Shown: positions 7,413 to 14,465 of the stretch, piece after piece | How the letters are laid out: every line of letters begins with the position of its first letter | Numbering within the stretch: the first letter of the stretch is position 1 | DNA from: Acidobacteriota bacterium | GTDB taxonomy: Bacteria > Acidobacteriota > Blastocatellia > Pyrinomonadales > Pyrinomonadaceae | DNA length: 18,158 bases | Reading direction: 5' to 3' | Assembly: GCA_963169175.1 (NCBI GenBank) | Contig: CAUJFK010000122.1 | Coordinates: 1 to 18,158, forward strand | The notes under the pieces: generated by a model | Seen by the model: the letters and a program-made list of their open reading frames with translations, nothing else | The model's database searches: none | Told to the model about the DNA's origin: nothing | Translations under genes and position numbers: made by a program

Positions 7413-8204
7413 ATGGAGATCATCGAGAACCCTGATAAATACTCAAAGCGTTTTTCCGCATGGCACGGCGACGAACGGCTTAATGGCTATCCGTGGATCG
7501 AGAACATAAACTCTCAACTGACGCCGCTCAAACGCGCGTTGCCCATGCTCAACCTCGGGCTTATTTCGCTCGCGGGCGCGTACATCAACGGCACCGAAGC
7601 TTTCGATCTCGAATCTCGCGACGGCGATTCCGGTTTTCATGAGATACCGGTCGAGGTCGGGGCCTCAGACCTTCGCTATGCCGTAAAGGATTACGACACA
7701 AAGGACGTCGAACTGGATCGTAATGTGCAGATCCCGATCGAACGCCTGCTTGAATATCAGGCAAACTCGGTTATCGGAAGGTTGAATGATGTTTGGTGGA
7801 GTATCAGCAGTTGGACCCCAAACGCTCAGATAGCGGCTGATGAGATAGCTCCCATGCTGTCAGAGAGGCTTGAGCGTTATGAGGTCAATGCCGCCCTCAT
7901 TATTCCCGCCTCACATCTCGGACACCAAACGGCCGGGATAATTGCCCGTAGCATAGAGATGAACGGTATCCCAACCGTTACGATAGCGGTCAACAAGCTT
8001 ACCGCCGAGCGTGTTCGTCCGCCACGAACGACCTATTATGACGGCGAGTTCGGTGCCGTCGTCGGTGCTCCAAATTTTCCCGAATTCCAGCTGCGGGTCC
8101 TGGATCAAACGCTGAGGTCAATGGAAACCTTCGACCAACCCGGCATTCGCCGAATGACGGTCGAGTTGCAAAGCAAGGTAGAAGCCGCTCGCGGCGAACG
8201 ATAG
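7413..8204 (+). CDS. PrdB/GrdB-like (selenoprotein B family) protein lacking Cys and Sec
   Basis: The 263-residue sequence resembles the glycine/sarcosine/betaine/D-proline reductase selenoprotein B family, closest in length to the short PrdB type. Supporting pieces are GDSGFHEIP, the region YDTKDVELDRNVQIPIERL (94-112), VIGRLNDVWWS (120-130), and HQTAGIIARSIEMNGIPTV (171-189), where the family has a Cys/Sec-containing active-site loop just before. Here that loop reads PASHLG and the whole protein contains no cysteine; the frame has no internal TGA. Redox chemistry by thiol or selenol is therefore unlikely, and a different or structural role is inferred. It is encoded one base after a membrane protein gene. 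Family assignment is moderately secure; function is unknown. Confidence 0.78.
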   Translation: MEIIENPDKYSKRFSAWHGDERLNGYPWIENINSQLTPLKRALPMLNLGLISLAGAYINGTEAFDLESRDGDSGFHEIPVEVGASDLRYAVKDYDTKDVELDRNVQIPIERLLEYQANSVIGRLNDVWWSISSWTPNAQIAADEIAPMLSERLERYEVNAALIIPASHLGHQTAGIIARSIEMNGIPTVTIAVNKLTAERVRPPRTTYYDGEFGAVVGAPNFPEFQLRVLDQTLRSMETFDQPGIRRMTVELQSKVEAARGER

Positions 8205-8240
8205 TTAAGCGAAATTTTTTTCAATTACGGCCGGTCGTGT

Positions 8241-8259
8241 GACGAGATTCGATCTCATC
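8241..8259. terminator. hairpin between convergent genes, weak terminator candidate
   Basis: GACGAGATTCGATCTCATC folds into an 8-base stem with one mismatch and a TCG loop. A second small stem, CCGAT-TCTT-ATCGG, lies at 8272-8285. Both sit between the convergent PrdB-like and UPF0314 genes, a natural place for a shared terminator, but neither is followed by a good T tract. Confidence 0.3.
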
Positions 8260-8336
8260 CTTTCGCGGATGCCGATTCTTATCGGTTCTGTAGCTCTTCA
8301 CGCCTGCCGCGATAATTTCCCTTTATTTACATCCGT

Positions 8337-8939
8337 TCATGATCCCGTCTGCCAGCTTTTTACCGCCTCGACCGGATAAAGGAGCATCAGAATATTCAGG
8401 AGCAGGCTGTCGTGTATCCAGAAGAGCAGCACCACCTCGGTTGCGATAAACAACATTAGCGACCGCCAGAATCGCAGCCTCAGCGCAATTAGAAACCCGA
8501 GCCCGCAGAAGGCGATGTCGGCGAGGGAGTTCGCGATCGAATCACCGAAATAATCAAGCGAGATCGTTGCCTCTCTGTATCGGTTAATGACAAACTGGGT
8601 GTTCTCGACAACTTCCCATGAGCCTTCAATAAAAAGCGCGAGGGCAAATCGCCAGGCAAGCGGCATCCGTCGAAAGATAAGTCCAATAAGCCAGAATTCG
8701 AGTATCCCGTGCAGCATATGCGTGAACGAGTAAGGGTCCATCAAATGCTGCGAATTGTGCCGCGACCAGACGTCCCACGACCACGGCACACGATCGCCCG
8801 CCTCGCACCACCAAACACGGCCCTGAAAATTCAAGCATATCGTAGCGGCAATAGTGATCAGAGCGATCGAGACCCACGGAAAATAATCGCGGCCTGATCT
8901 GATGGTGAATAGTTCACGCAATTCGGTGTTTTGGAACAT
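8337..8939 (-). CDS. UPF0314 / DUF2585 family membrane protein
   Basis: A 200-residue integral membrane protein matching UPF0314 (DUF2585). Characteristic blocks are GRVWWCEAGD (41-50), SWDVWSRHNSQHLMDPYSFTH, HGILEFWL, EGSWEVVENTQFVINRYRE and TISLDYFGDSIANSLAD. About five hydrophobic segments are visible, including 20-38, 76-90, 95-106, 136-156 and 160-185. The conserved polar residues (His, Asp, Glu, Asn, Arg) cluster between segments as in an enzyme or transporter active site, but no function is established for the family. It is divergent from glpD across only 60 bases; no Shine-Dalgarno stands out upstream of ATG 8939. Confidence 0.9.
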   Translation of the reverse strand: MFQNTELRELFTIRSGRDYFPWVSIALITIAATICLNFQGRVWWCEAGDRVPWSWDVWSRHNSQHLMDPYSFTHMLHGILEFWLIGLIFRRMPLAWRFALALFIEGSWEVVENTQFVINRYREATISLDYFGDSIANSLADIAFCGLGFLIALRLRFWRSLMLFIATEVVLLFWIHDSLLLNILMLLYPVEAVKSWQTGS

Positions 8940-8950
8940 AGACAGAAAAT

Positions 8951-8979
8951 TGTCTTTTGATTTCGTAGGATTTACAAGT
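8951..8979 (+). promoter_or_regulatory. weak promoter candidate for glpD
   Basis: TTGTCT (8951-8956) and TACAAG (8974-8979) are 17 bases apart, each 4/6 to consensus, in the 60-base gap between divergent genes. The first box also forms a small stem AGACA-GAAAAT-TGTCT (8940-8955). Confidence 0.25.
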
Positions 8980-8999
8980 CTCTGCTAGATTCGTCTTGG

Positions 9000-10496
9000 A
9001 TGCAAAGGCCCGCAATTCTTGAAACCGTCCGCGAACGCAGCGAACTCTGGGATATTGTCGTTATCGGCGGCGGTGCGACAGGCGCGGGTTCCGCGTTGGA
9101 TGCGGCATCGCGCGGGCTTTCTGTTCTGTTGCTCGAACAGGATGATTTCGGCAAGGGAACATCGAGCCGTTCGACCAAGCTCATCCATGGCGGCGTGCGC
9201 TATATTCGGCACGGGAATATTTCGCTGGTCCGCGAAGCGTTGAAAGAACGCTCGCTCCTGCTCAAGAATGCGCCGCATGTGGTTCATACGCAAGCGTTTG
9301 TAATTCCATGTTACGGCCTTTGGCAAAGGTTTTTTTATGGCGTCGGGATGAAGCTATACGATCTGCTTGCCGGCAAACATCGGATCGGAAAATCTCGACG
9401 GCTCTCGCGTTCGGAGACTGCTGAACATCTTCCGTCGATCAAGGCGCGAGGCCTCGTTGGCGGCGTGTTGTATCACGATGGCCAATTCGACGACACGCGT
9501 TTGCTTATTGATATTCTTCGCACTGCAGTGTCGCATGGGGCGGCTGTGTTGAATTATTCAAGGGTCAAAACTATTGATGCGGATGAGATCGGACGGATCC
9601 GTTATGTCAGTTTCATAGACACGCTGACCGGCGAGAAACATCGAGTAGCGGCAAAAGCGGTCATAAATGCCGCCGGAATATTTTCAGACGCGGTAAGGCG
9701 GATACAAGATAGAAACGCGGCCAGGCATCTGTCATTCTCGCAGGGAATTCATCTCGTTTTCGACCGCAAATTCCTTCCTTCGAACGACGCTTTGATGATC
9801 CCAAAAACACCGGACGGCCGCGTGCTATTTTGCATACCGTGGCATGAACATCTGCTTGTCGGCACAACCGACACGCCGGTGGAAAATGCGATTTTGGAAC
9901 CAAAAGCCCTGGAGTCCGAGATCGACTTCATCCTCGAAGCCGCCGGCGGATTTCTCGAACAAAAACCTGCACGTTCGGACATTCTAAGTGTTTTCGCCGG
10001 CATCCGGCCGTTGATCTCGTCGGAAAAAACGCGAAAGACCTCATCGCTTTCCCGCGGCCACGAACTGTTTGTTGATGAGTCACGTTTGATCACCATCACC
10101 GGCGGTAAGTGGACAACCTTTCGGCAAATGGCTGAAGATGCGGTCGATAAAGCCATCGAGATCGGTGGACTGAACCGTGAGAAGTGTCGGACCGAGAATC
10201 TAACGATCAAACCGCCGGAAATGAGCAGAAATTCCGGCGAACGCCTTCATCCTACGCTTACTTACACACGCGATGATGTTGTTCGAGCAGTCCGCGACGA
10301 GATGGCTCAGACCGTCGAGGACGTACTCGCCCGAAGGACGCGGGCGTTGTTTCTGAATGCCCAGGCGGCCATCGAAATGGCGCCGAAAGTAGCATCGATA
10401 ATGGCTGAAGAAATGGGATTTGGGGCCAACTGGATAAAAGCACAGATCGACGGATTTGATCGCACCTCCGCTTCGTACCACTGCGAGCCGCAATAA
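9000..10496 (+). CDS. glpD: FAD-dependent glycerol-3-phosphate dehydrogenase
   Basis: A 498-residue flavoprotein of the GlpD/GlpA type, which oxidises sn-glycerol-3-phosphate to dihydroxyacetone phosphate and passes electrons to quinone at the membrane. The N-terminal Rossmann loop is VIGGGATGAGSALDAASRG (21-39), followed by LLLEQDDFGKGTSSRSTKLI and HGGVRYIRHGN. Later motifs are VINAAGIFSD, the substrate-region LVGTTDTP, FAGIRPL and GGKWTTFRQMAEDA, with a C-terminal helical domain ending near residue 498. Length is normal for the family. The start is fixed by its distance from the nucleotide-binding loop; there is no clear Shine-Dalgarno. Its stop is immediately adjacent to the stop of the convergent haemoglobin gene, with no bases between. 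Confidence 0.95.
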   Translation: MQRPAILETVRERSELWDIVVIGGGATGAGSALDAASRGLSVLLLEQDDFGKGTSSRSTKLIHGGVRYIRHGNISLVREALKERSLLLKNAPHVVHTQAFVIPCYGLWQRFFYGVGMKLYDLLAGKHRIGKSRRLSRSETAEHLPSIKARGLVGGVLYHDGQFDDTRLLIDILRTAVSHGAAVLNYSRVKTIDADEIGRIRYVSFIDTLTGEKHRVAAKAVINAAGIFSDAVRRIQDRNAARHLSFSQGIHLVFDRKFLPSNDALMIPKTPDGRVLFCIPWHEHLLVGTTDTPVENAILEPKALESEIDFILEAAGGFLEQKPARSDILSVFAGIRPLISSEKTRKTSSLSRGHELFVDESRLITITGGKWTTFRQMAEDAVDKAIEIGGLNREKCRTENLTIKPPEMSRNSGERLHPTLTYTRDDVVRAVRDEMAQTVEDVLARRTRALFLNAQAAIEMAPKVASIMAEEMGFGANWIKAQIDGFDRTSASYHCEPQ

Positions 10497-10880
10497 TTAT
10501 CTATACGCTAGACGCATGCCGTTGACACGGTTGCTCATATTGGTCGCTATCATCTTCGCCCTGCCTTTCGCAGCGTCGGCCATTTCGCCGTTGAACAGTT
10601 CGTCAACTATCCGCGTGAAAATGGCGACCCAGCGGACGAAATGCTCCGGCATTAGCGGGAACTTTTGATCGAGTCTGAGATGAGCGGCCAGCGGATTGTT
10701 AAAATAAACCGGACGGCCGAACAAGACCTTTTCCCAAAAATCGCCGATCACAGGCAGATGCGTTTCAAGATCGAGGTCATCAAAATGATGCCCGATCTCT
10801 TCATCCTTCATCGCCACCTTGTAAAACTCTTCCAAAAGCCTGTCCAGGTCGGCCCGCGTTTCTATATCCTGCTTCATCAT
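10497..10880 (-). CDS. group III truncated haemoglobin
   Basis: A 127-residue globin of the group III truncated class, seen from EEFYKVAMKDEEIGHHF (B-helix Tyr20 region), HLPVIGDFWEKVLFG, the NNP turn, HLRLDQKFPLMPEHF and RWVAIFTRIVDELF. His80 in PEHFVRW is the likely proximal haem ligand. Such globins bind O2, NO or other small ligands; the physiological role varies and is often unknown. A reading with 22 more N-terminal residues exists, but ATG 10880 is preferred: it overlaps the sufU stop as ATGA and has GGAGG ten bases upstream, inside sufU. This places it as the last gene of the suf gene train, suggesting protection of Fe-S assembly from NO or oxygen, which is inference. Confidence 0.92.
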   Translation of the reverse strand: MMKQDIETRADLDRLLEEFYKVAMKDEEIGHHFDDLDLETHLPVIGDFWEKVLFGRPVYFNNPLAAHLRLDQKFPLMPEHFVRWVAIFTRIVDELFNGEMADAAKGRAKMIATNMSNRVNGMRLAYR

Positions 10881-11326
10881 TCTGTCGAAACCTCCGCGTC
10901 GCCATGCAAGGCCGCGTCCAGCGTATGCCAACTCAAGCTCGCGCATTTTACACGTGCGGGAAATTCTAAAACTCCGGCGAAGATCTTCAGTTTTCCAAGA
11001 TGATTTTCATCCGTCGCAACATCCAAACCGCCGGTCACCATCCGATGAAACTCGTCAAAAAGCACCTCAGCTTCTTCACGCGTTTTCCCTTTCATCACCT
11101 GCGTCATCATCGACGCCGACGCCTTCGATATCGCGCACCCCGAACCCTTGAACGCAACATCACTAACCCTGTCGCCATCCAAACTCACATAAACGCGCAA
11201 CGCGTCCCCGCACAACGGATTATTCCCATCCGCCATCCTGTCCGCACCCTCGATCTCCCGAAAATTCCGCGGATTCTTGTTGTGCTCTAAAATTGTTTCC
11301 TGATACAGGTCGTTTAATTCTGACAT
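10877..11326 (-). CDS. sufU: SufU, Fe-S assembly scaffold / sulfur-transfer protein
   Basis: A 149-residue IscU-like protein. Metal and sulfur ligand positions are visible: Cys39 and Asp41 in NPLCGDALRV, Cys64 in GSGCAISKAS, and Cys128 in ARVKCASLSWHTL. The insertion between the second and third cysteine and the absence of the IscU LPPVK motif identify the SufU type. In Gram-positive bacteria zinc-bound SufU accepts persulfide from SufS and passes it to SufBCD. ATG 11326 overlaps the upstream nucleotidyltransferase stop by one base (TAATG), so its translation is likely coupled to that gene. sufS lies further upstream on the same strand but is separated by four other genes. Confidence 0.95.
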   Translation of the reverse strand: MSELNDLYQETILEHNKNPRNFREIEGADRMADGNNPLCGDALRVYVSLDGDRVSDVAFKGSGCAISKASASMMTQVMKGKTREEAEVLFDEFHRMVTGGLDVATDENHLGKLKIFAGVLEFPARVKCASLSWHTLDAALHGDAEVSTE

Positions 11327-11778
11327 TACTTATTCGGATCGGTTTCGCGCAGTTTTTCAACGTCTGCCAAATCTTGCAGGCGGCCAACAGTTTCTTTGTT
11401 TTGGATAAGATCGTCTCGTCCGATAAACAAAACCGGTATGTCGCCTAGTTGGCCGGCAACCCGCCGCATCCATGCAGATTCTGAATCGACACCTTTTAAC
11501 TCAAACAAAATATCTATGCGATTAGGCGCCACGCCGATCGTGTAGAAAAACCCTTCGTCGGCAAAATCCCGCGGCTGCAGGTCGAACAATGGCGCTCCAT
11601 ATTCCGCAAGTGACTCGTACACCCGCAACGCATTCTCTTCATCCGGCGAAACCCAAACATCAAGGTCTTTTGTAAATCGCGGCTCGGCATGCTTAATGAC
11701 AGCGTAGCCGCCAATGACAAGATACTTAACGCCTTTTTCGTTGAAAACTTGCAACAGATCTCTGAAGTCTGGATTCAC
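11326..11778 (-). CDS. minimal nucleotidyltransferase (MNT/AbiEii-like superfamily)
   Basis: A 150-residue polymerase-beta type nucleotidyltransferase. The glycine loop is VIGGYAV (21-27), the metal-binding pair is Asp38 and Asp40 in TKDLDVWV, and the third acidic residue is Asp89 in RIDILF. A C-terminal NKETVGRLQDLADVEKL segment is typical of stand-alone proteins of this group. Relatives include toxins that add nucleotides to tRNA and proteins that adenylylate partners; the target here is unknown. The start is GTG 11778, with GGAG nine bases upstream; an in-frame extension to 11907 is rejected because it overlaps the conserved small gene before it. It overlaps that gene by 53 bases and sufU by one base. 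Confidence 0.88.
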   Translation of the reverse strand: MNPDFRDLLQVFNEKGVKYLVIGGYAVIKHAEPRFTKDLDVWVSPDEENALRVYESLAEYGAPLFDLQPRDFADEGFFYTIGVAPNRIDILFELKGVDSESAWMRRVAGQLGDIPVLFIGRDDLIQNKETVGRLQDLADVEKLRETDPNK

Positions 11779-11935
11779 GCAGATCAACTCCTTTAATCGC
11801 GTAGGCTTCGATAACCATCGCCCACGCCGCTTCAAATTTCTTTTCGTCGGACTGCGCCTGCCAATACCGCACATCGGGATATTTCTCAGCATCCTCAATT
11901 CGCCCATACCAAACTTTGATTCTTCGCTTTTCCAT
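11726..11935 (-). CDS. small WYGR protein paired with the nucleotidyltransferase
   Basis: A 69-residue protein, MEKRRIKVWYGRIEDAEKYP followed by VRYWQAQSDEKKFEAAWAMV and a basic end (LQRSVASFQRKRR). I recall proteins of this pattern (KVWYGR, then DVRYWQ and RLQR) encoded immediately before similar nucleotidyltransferases in many bacteria, but no function is known to me. It is soluble, mostly helical and charged. It is read in a different frame from the nucleotidyltransferase and overlaps it by 53 bases, a strong sign of a matched pair, for example antitoxin and toxin (inference). ATG 11935 is chosen; a TTG at 11959 would add eight residues. No convincing Shine-Dalgarno is present. Confidence 0.75.
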   Translation of the reverse strand: MEKRRIKVWYGRIEDAEKYPDVRYWQAQSDEKKFEAAWAMVIEAYAIKGVDLRESRLQRSVASFQRKRR

Positions 11936-11994
11936 CTTTAGACCCGAAAACTTTGCCAAGGCTAATTGGCTGCAGTCTACTATTATTCATTCAT

Positions 11995-12297
11995 CTAATC
12001 TTGAAAAAAACCGGCGCGTTCTCCCGAGATACATGCGAAATAAATTTCCCGAAACCGCTGAAAACCCAATGGTGAAAGGCCGACGCTTTTTCGAACGGAA
12101 TCAAAGGCTTCGTTATTGATACGTAGAAATTCCTCGCCGCTTATCCCAAGACTCGCTATTGCGCTGTTCAGATTGATGAGTGCCTTATCCATAGTGTGAA
12201 GTTCCTCGTCATCAAGCTGCGTGATATCGATATCATCATGGTCATTGTTCACAAAGGCCTCAAAACCATCAGCCTGAAGCTGGGCACGTTCTTTCAT
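11995..12297 (-). CDS. unknown small acidic protein, coupled to the gene before it
   Basis: A 100-residue protein I do not recognise. It is acidic at the start (FEAFVNNDHDDIDITQLDDEE) and appears helical, with ALINLNSAIASLGISGEEFL and a C-terminal FQRFREIYFACISGERAGFF. No signal peptide or membrane segment is visible. The start is ATG 12297, overlapping the upstream TGA by one base (TGATG); GTG 12300 is an equal alternative with a four-base overlap. Tight coupling to the upstream unknown gene suggests the two products act together. It lies between sufS and the nucleotidyltransferase pair. Confidence 0.65.
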   Translation of the reverse strand: MKERAQLQADGFEAFVNNDHDDIDITQLDDEELHTMDKALINLNSAIASLGISGEEFLRINNEAFDSVRKSVGLSPLGFQRFREIYFACISGERAGFFQD

Positions 12298-12644
12298 CAC
12301 GCGTAGTAAGTTTGTAAAATCGTGGTATATACGGATTTGAGTACGCCTGATTCGGGCTCACCTAATTCCCGATGCTCGGAATCCATACTTTCTAAACTCG
12401 TCACTTTTTCTTCCAAAGCGGGGATGATGTGCTCAGCAACTGAGTCTGGATCATCCAGTAAAAATGCCTGACGCGAAAAAGCCTCACCCTTCACTTCGGG
12501 AAGGCCGGCGGCAGTTGCGTGGGCATCGTTATACCGCTCCATAAACAATTGTTGCATGGCCAACATTCTCTGAAAATGAAAAATAAGATCGAGGTCTTTT
12601 TGTTTCTCTGTTGACAAACCGAACAATTTATCTAGTAATTTCAT
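12297..12644 (-). CDS. unknown small protein after sufS
   Basis: A 115-residue protein without a recognised family. It starts MKLLDKLFGLSTEKQKDLDL, continues with a methionine-rich helix (FQRMLAMQQLFMERYND), and ends LKSVYTTILQTYYA; predicted soluble and helical. ATG 12644 is chosen because AGGA lies five bases upstream; a longer frame reaches back into sufS to 12734 and is not credible. The gene begins 55 bases after sufS. Its 5' half is clearly AT-rich: by hand count 12541-12660 is 33% GC, against 56% for 13021-13140 inside sufS, hinting at separate origin. Confidence 0.65.
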   Translation of the reverse strand: MKLLDKLFGLSTEKQKDLDLIFHFQRMLAMQQLFMERYNDAHATAAGLPEVKGEAFSRQAFLLDDPDSVAEHIIPALEEKVTSLESMDSEHRELGEPESGVLKSVYTTILQTYYA

Positions 12645-12699
12645 TCTCATCCTAAAGAGCCTACCATAGCGATTAGTTCTCGATTGTGACCCATTAAAT

Positions 12700-13938
12700 T
12701 TACGCAAACACCTCAATAACCTTCTGCACCGCATCGGCTAGCTTATCTACTTCCTCTCGAGTATTGTAAAACGCAAACGACGCCCGTGCTGTCGCGGGGA
12801 CGTCGAAGAACTGCATTACCGGCTGGGCGCAGTGGTGGCCGGCTCGGATGGCGATGCCTTGCTGGTCGAGGATAGTGCCGATATCGTGCGGGTGGATGCC
12901 TTCGATCTCGAATGAAAGCACGCTTGCTTTTTCGGAGGCGGTGCCGATGATGCGGACGCCCGGAATGCCGGCGAGACGCTGCGTGGCATATTCGAGCAGC
13001 TCGTGCTCGTAAGCGGCGGCGGCTTCGAAATCGATCGAGTTCAGATAATCTATCGCCGCTCCTAAACCGATTCCGGCGGCAATGGCCGGCGTGCCTGCCT
13101 CAAACTTTGCGGGCAGCGGTGCGTACGTCGTTTTCTCAAAACTAACCGTGCGGATCTGGCTCCCGCCCGTTTGATACGGCGGCATTTTGTCGAGCCATTC
13201 GCGCTTGCCGTAAAGCACGCCGCTTCCCGTAGGGGCAAACATTTTGTGGCCGGAAAACGCAAAGAAATCTGCATCCAGGTCCTGAACATCCACCGGAAAA
13301 TGCGGCACGCTCTGTGCACCGTCAACACAAACCGGAATCCCGAATTTATGGGCGGTTGCGATCATTTCCTGAATCGGATTGACCGTTCCCAGCGCGTTAG
13401 AAACATGCCCGACGGCGACGATCTTTGTCCGCTCGTTCAGCAGTTTGTCGTACTCCTCGATGACAAGCTCGCCCGAGGCGTTCATCGGTATCACGCGGAT
13501 CTTGGCTCCACGCTCTTCCGCCACAACCTGCCACGGGACAATATTCGAATGATGCTCCATCTGCGAAATAACGATCTCGTCGCCCTCCTTGATGAAACCT
13601 TTCCCGTAAGACTGAGCAACCAAATTGATCGCCTCGCTCGTGCCGCGGACAAAAATGCAGCAGTTCACATCCGGCGCGTTGATAAAGCGTTTCACCTTCT
13701 CACGCGCCGCTTCATAAGCCGTTGTCGCATGCTGCGACAAATAATGCACGCCGCGATGAATGTTCGAATGCTCTTCACGCAGATATTTCGACCCGCGGTC
13801 AATGACAACCTGCGGCACCTGCGAAGACGCCGCGTTGTCCAAATAAACCAGCGGCTTCCCGTTCACCATCTGCGACAGCACGGGAAAATCCCTTCTTACT
13901 TTTTCAACGTCCCAATTTGATTTCTGCACAGCTTTCAT
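12700..13938 (-). CDS. sufS: SufS, group II cysteine desulfurase
   Basis: A 412-residue PLP enzyme that takes sulfur from cysteine as a persulfide, releasing alanine, for Fe-S cluster assembly. Visible are YLDNAASSQ (32-40), SNIHRGVHYLSQ, RGTSEAINLVA (98-108), the PLP-stacking EHHSN (128-132), VDGAQS (205-210), the Schiff-base Lys232 in SGHKMFAPTGSG, and the active-site Cys370 in RAGHHCAQP. The motif form is that of SufS/group II rather than IscS. ATG 13938 overlaps the DUF2442 stop (ATGA) and has AAGG eight bases upstream; a 25-residue longer reading lies wholly within DUF2442 and is rejected. SufU in the same gene train is its usual sulfur acceptor. Confidence 0.96.
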   Translation of the reverse strand: MKAVQKSNWDVEKVRRDFPVLSQMVNGKPLVYLDNAASSQVPQVVIDRGSKYLREEHSNIHRGVHYLSQHATTAYEAAREKVKRFINAPDVNCCIFVRGTSEAINLVAQSYGKGFIKEGDEIVISQMEHHSNIVPWQVVAEERGAKIRVIPMNASGELVIEEYDKLLNERTKIVAVGHVSNALGTVNPIQEMIATAHKFGIPVCVDGAQSVPHFPVDVQDLDADFFAFSGHKMFAPTGSGVLYGKREWLDKMPPYQTGGSQIRTVSFEKTTYAPLPAKFEAGTPAIAAGIGLGAAIDYLNSIDFEAAAAYEHELLEYATQRLAGIPGVRIIGTASEKASVLSFEIEGIHPHDIGTILDQQGIAIRAGHHCAQPVMQFFDVPATARASFAFYNTREEVDKLADAVQKVIEVFA

Positions 13939-14186
13939 ACTTCCGCCTTTTCGTTTATCTCGCTTCCTTCCAAAAACAAAGTGTCCGGGCTTATATCCTG
14001 CTCGTTCTTCCATTGCACCGTACCAAATGCGATCGAAATATCCTTGAAATAATTCACATCCTTCAATTGTCGAAAAACAGGAAATTCAAGGTAAGGCGCA
14101 ACGTCAAATTTCTTAAAGCTTCCGTCGTCGAAGCGAATATCCAACGTAAAATCGTCGTTCGCTGTTGCTGTAAGTACCTTTTTCAT
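13935..14186 (-). CDS. DUF2442 domain protein
   Basis: An 83-residue protein matching DUF2442: MKKVLTATANDDFTLDIRF, then FKKFDVAPYL, FPVFRQLKD, NYFKDISIAFGTVQW and EQDISPDTLF. This domain is commonly encoded next to DUF4160, as here, and the pair is often considered toxin-antitoxin-like, although its biochemical role is not established. The start ATG 14186 has GAGG eight bases upstream and follows the DUF4160 stop by five bases. The stop overlaps the sufS start by four bases, so sufS translation is probably coupled to this gene. By hand count 14041-14160 is about 39% GC, lower than sufS. Confidence 0.9.
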   Translation of the reverse strand: MKKVLTATANDDFTLDIRFDDGSFKKFDVAPYLEFPVFRQLKDVNYFKDISIAFGTVQWKNEQDISPDTLFLEGSEINEKAEV

Positions 14187-14191
14187 CCTTG

Positions 14192-14461
14192 CTACCTCAA
14201 CGGTTCGATCTTAAAAACGTCCTGCCCGTTAATTGCCAGGTTCCAGTCGGCCATCAGATCTTCGCGGCGAATCTCGATCCACGCCTGAACCAATCGCAGT
14301 TTGTTTTTCCTTATCGTTCCCTCTATTATTTCGCCGTCAGGAATTGATATCACGGCATCCTCGTCGCCGTACTTTACATGAATATGCGGCTCGTGATGAC
14401 GACGATTATCGAAGTAATACATCATCACGATCACGCCATAAAACATCGAGATCACAGGCAT
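14192..14461 (-). CDS. DUF4160 domain protein
   Basis: An 89-residue protein of the DUF4160 family, recognised from MPVISMFYGVIVMMYYFDN, the histidine-rich HHEPHIHVKYGDEDAVISI and the ending LRLVQAWIEIRREDLMADWN. The conserved His residues and the compact fold suggest a catalytic or metal-binding site, but no activity is known to me. It is the usual partner of DUF2442, which follows after five bases. ATG 14461 lies four bases after the sufD stop, with no Shine-Dalgarno of its own, implying reinitiation after sufD. A toxin-like role is a hypothesis from the pairing alone. Confidence 0.9.
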   Translation of the reverse strand: MPVISMFYGVIVMMYYFDNRRHHEPHIHVKYGDEDAVISIPDGEIIEGTIRKNKLRLVQAWIEIRREDLMADWNLAINGQDVFKIEPLR

Positions 14462-14465
14462 ATAT

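Noticed and set aside
7908..7980. possible selenocysteine site in the PrdB-like gene
   Set aside because: There is no in-frame TGA; the expected active-site loop encodes Ser-His-Leu-Gly with ordinary codons.
11779..11907. N-terminal extension of the nucleotidyltransferase
   Set aside because: The extra 43 residues are Arg-rich and unlike the family, they overlap the conserved WYGR gene in another frame, and GTG 11778 has a good ribosome binding site.
13171..13920. 249-residue plus-strand open frame
   Set aside because: It is antisense to sufS, whose active-site residues are all present; the Arg/His-rich composition is typical of a shadow frame.
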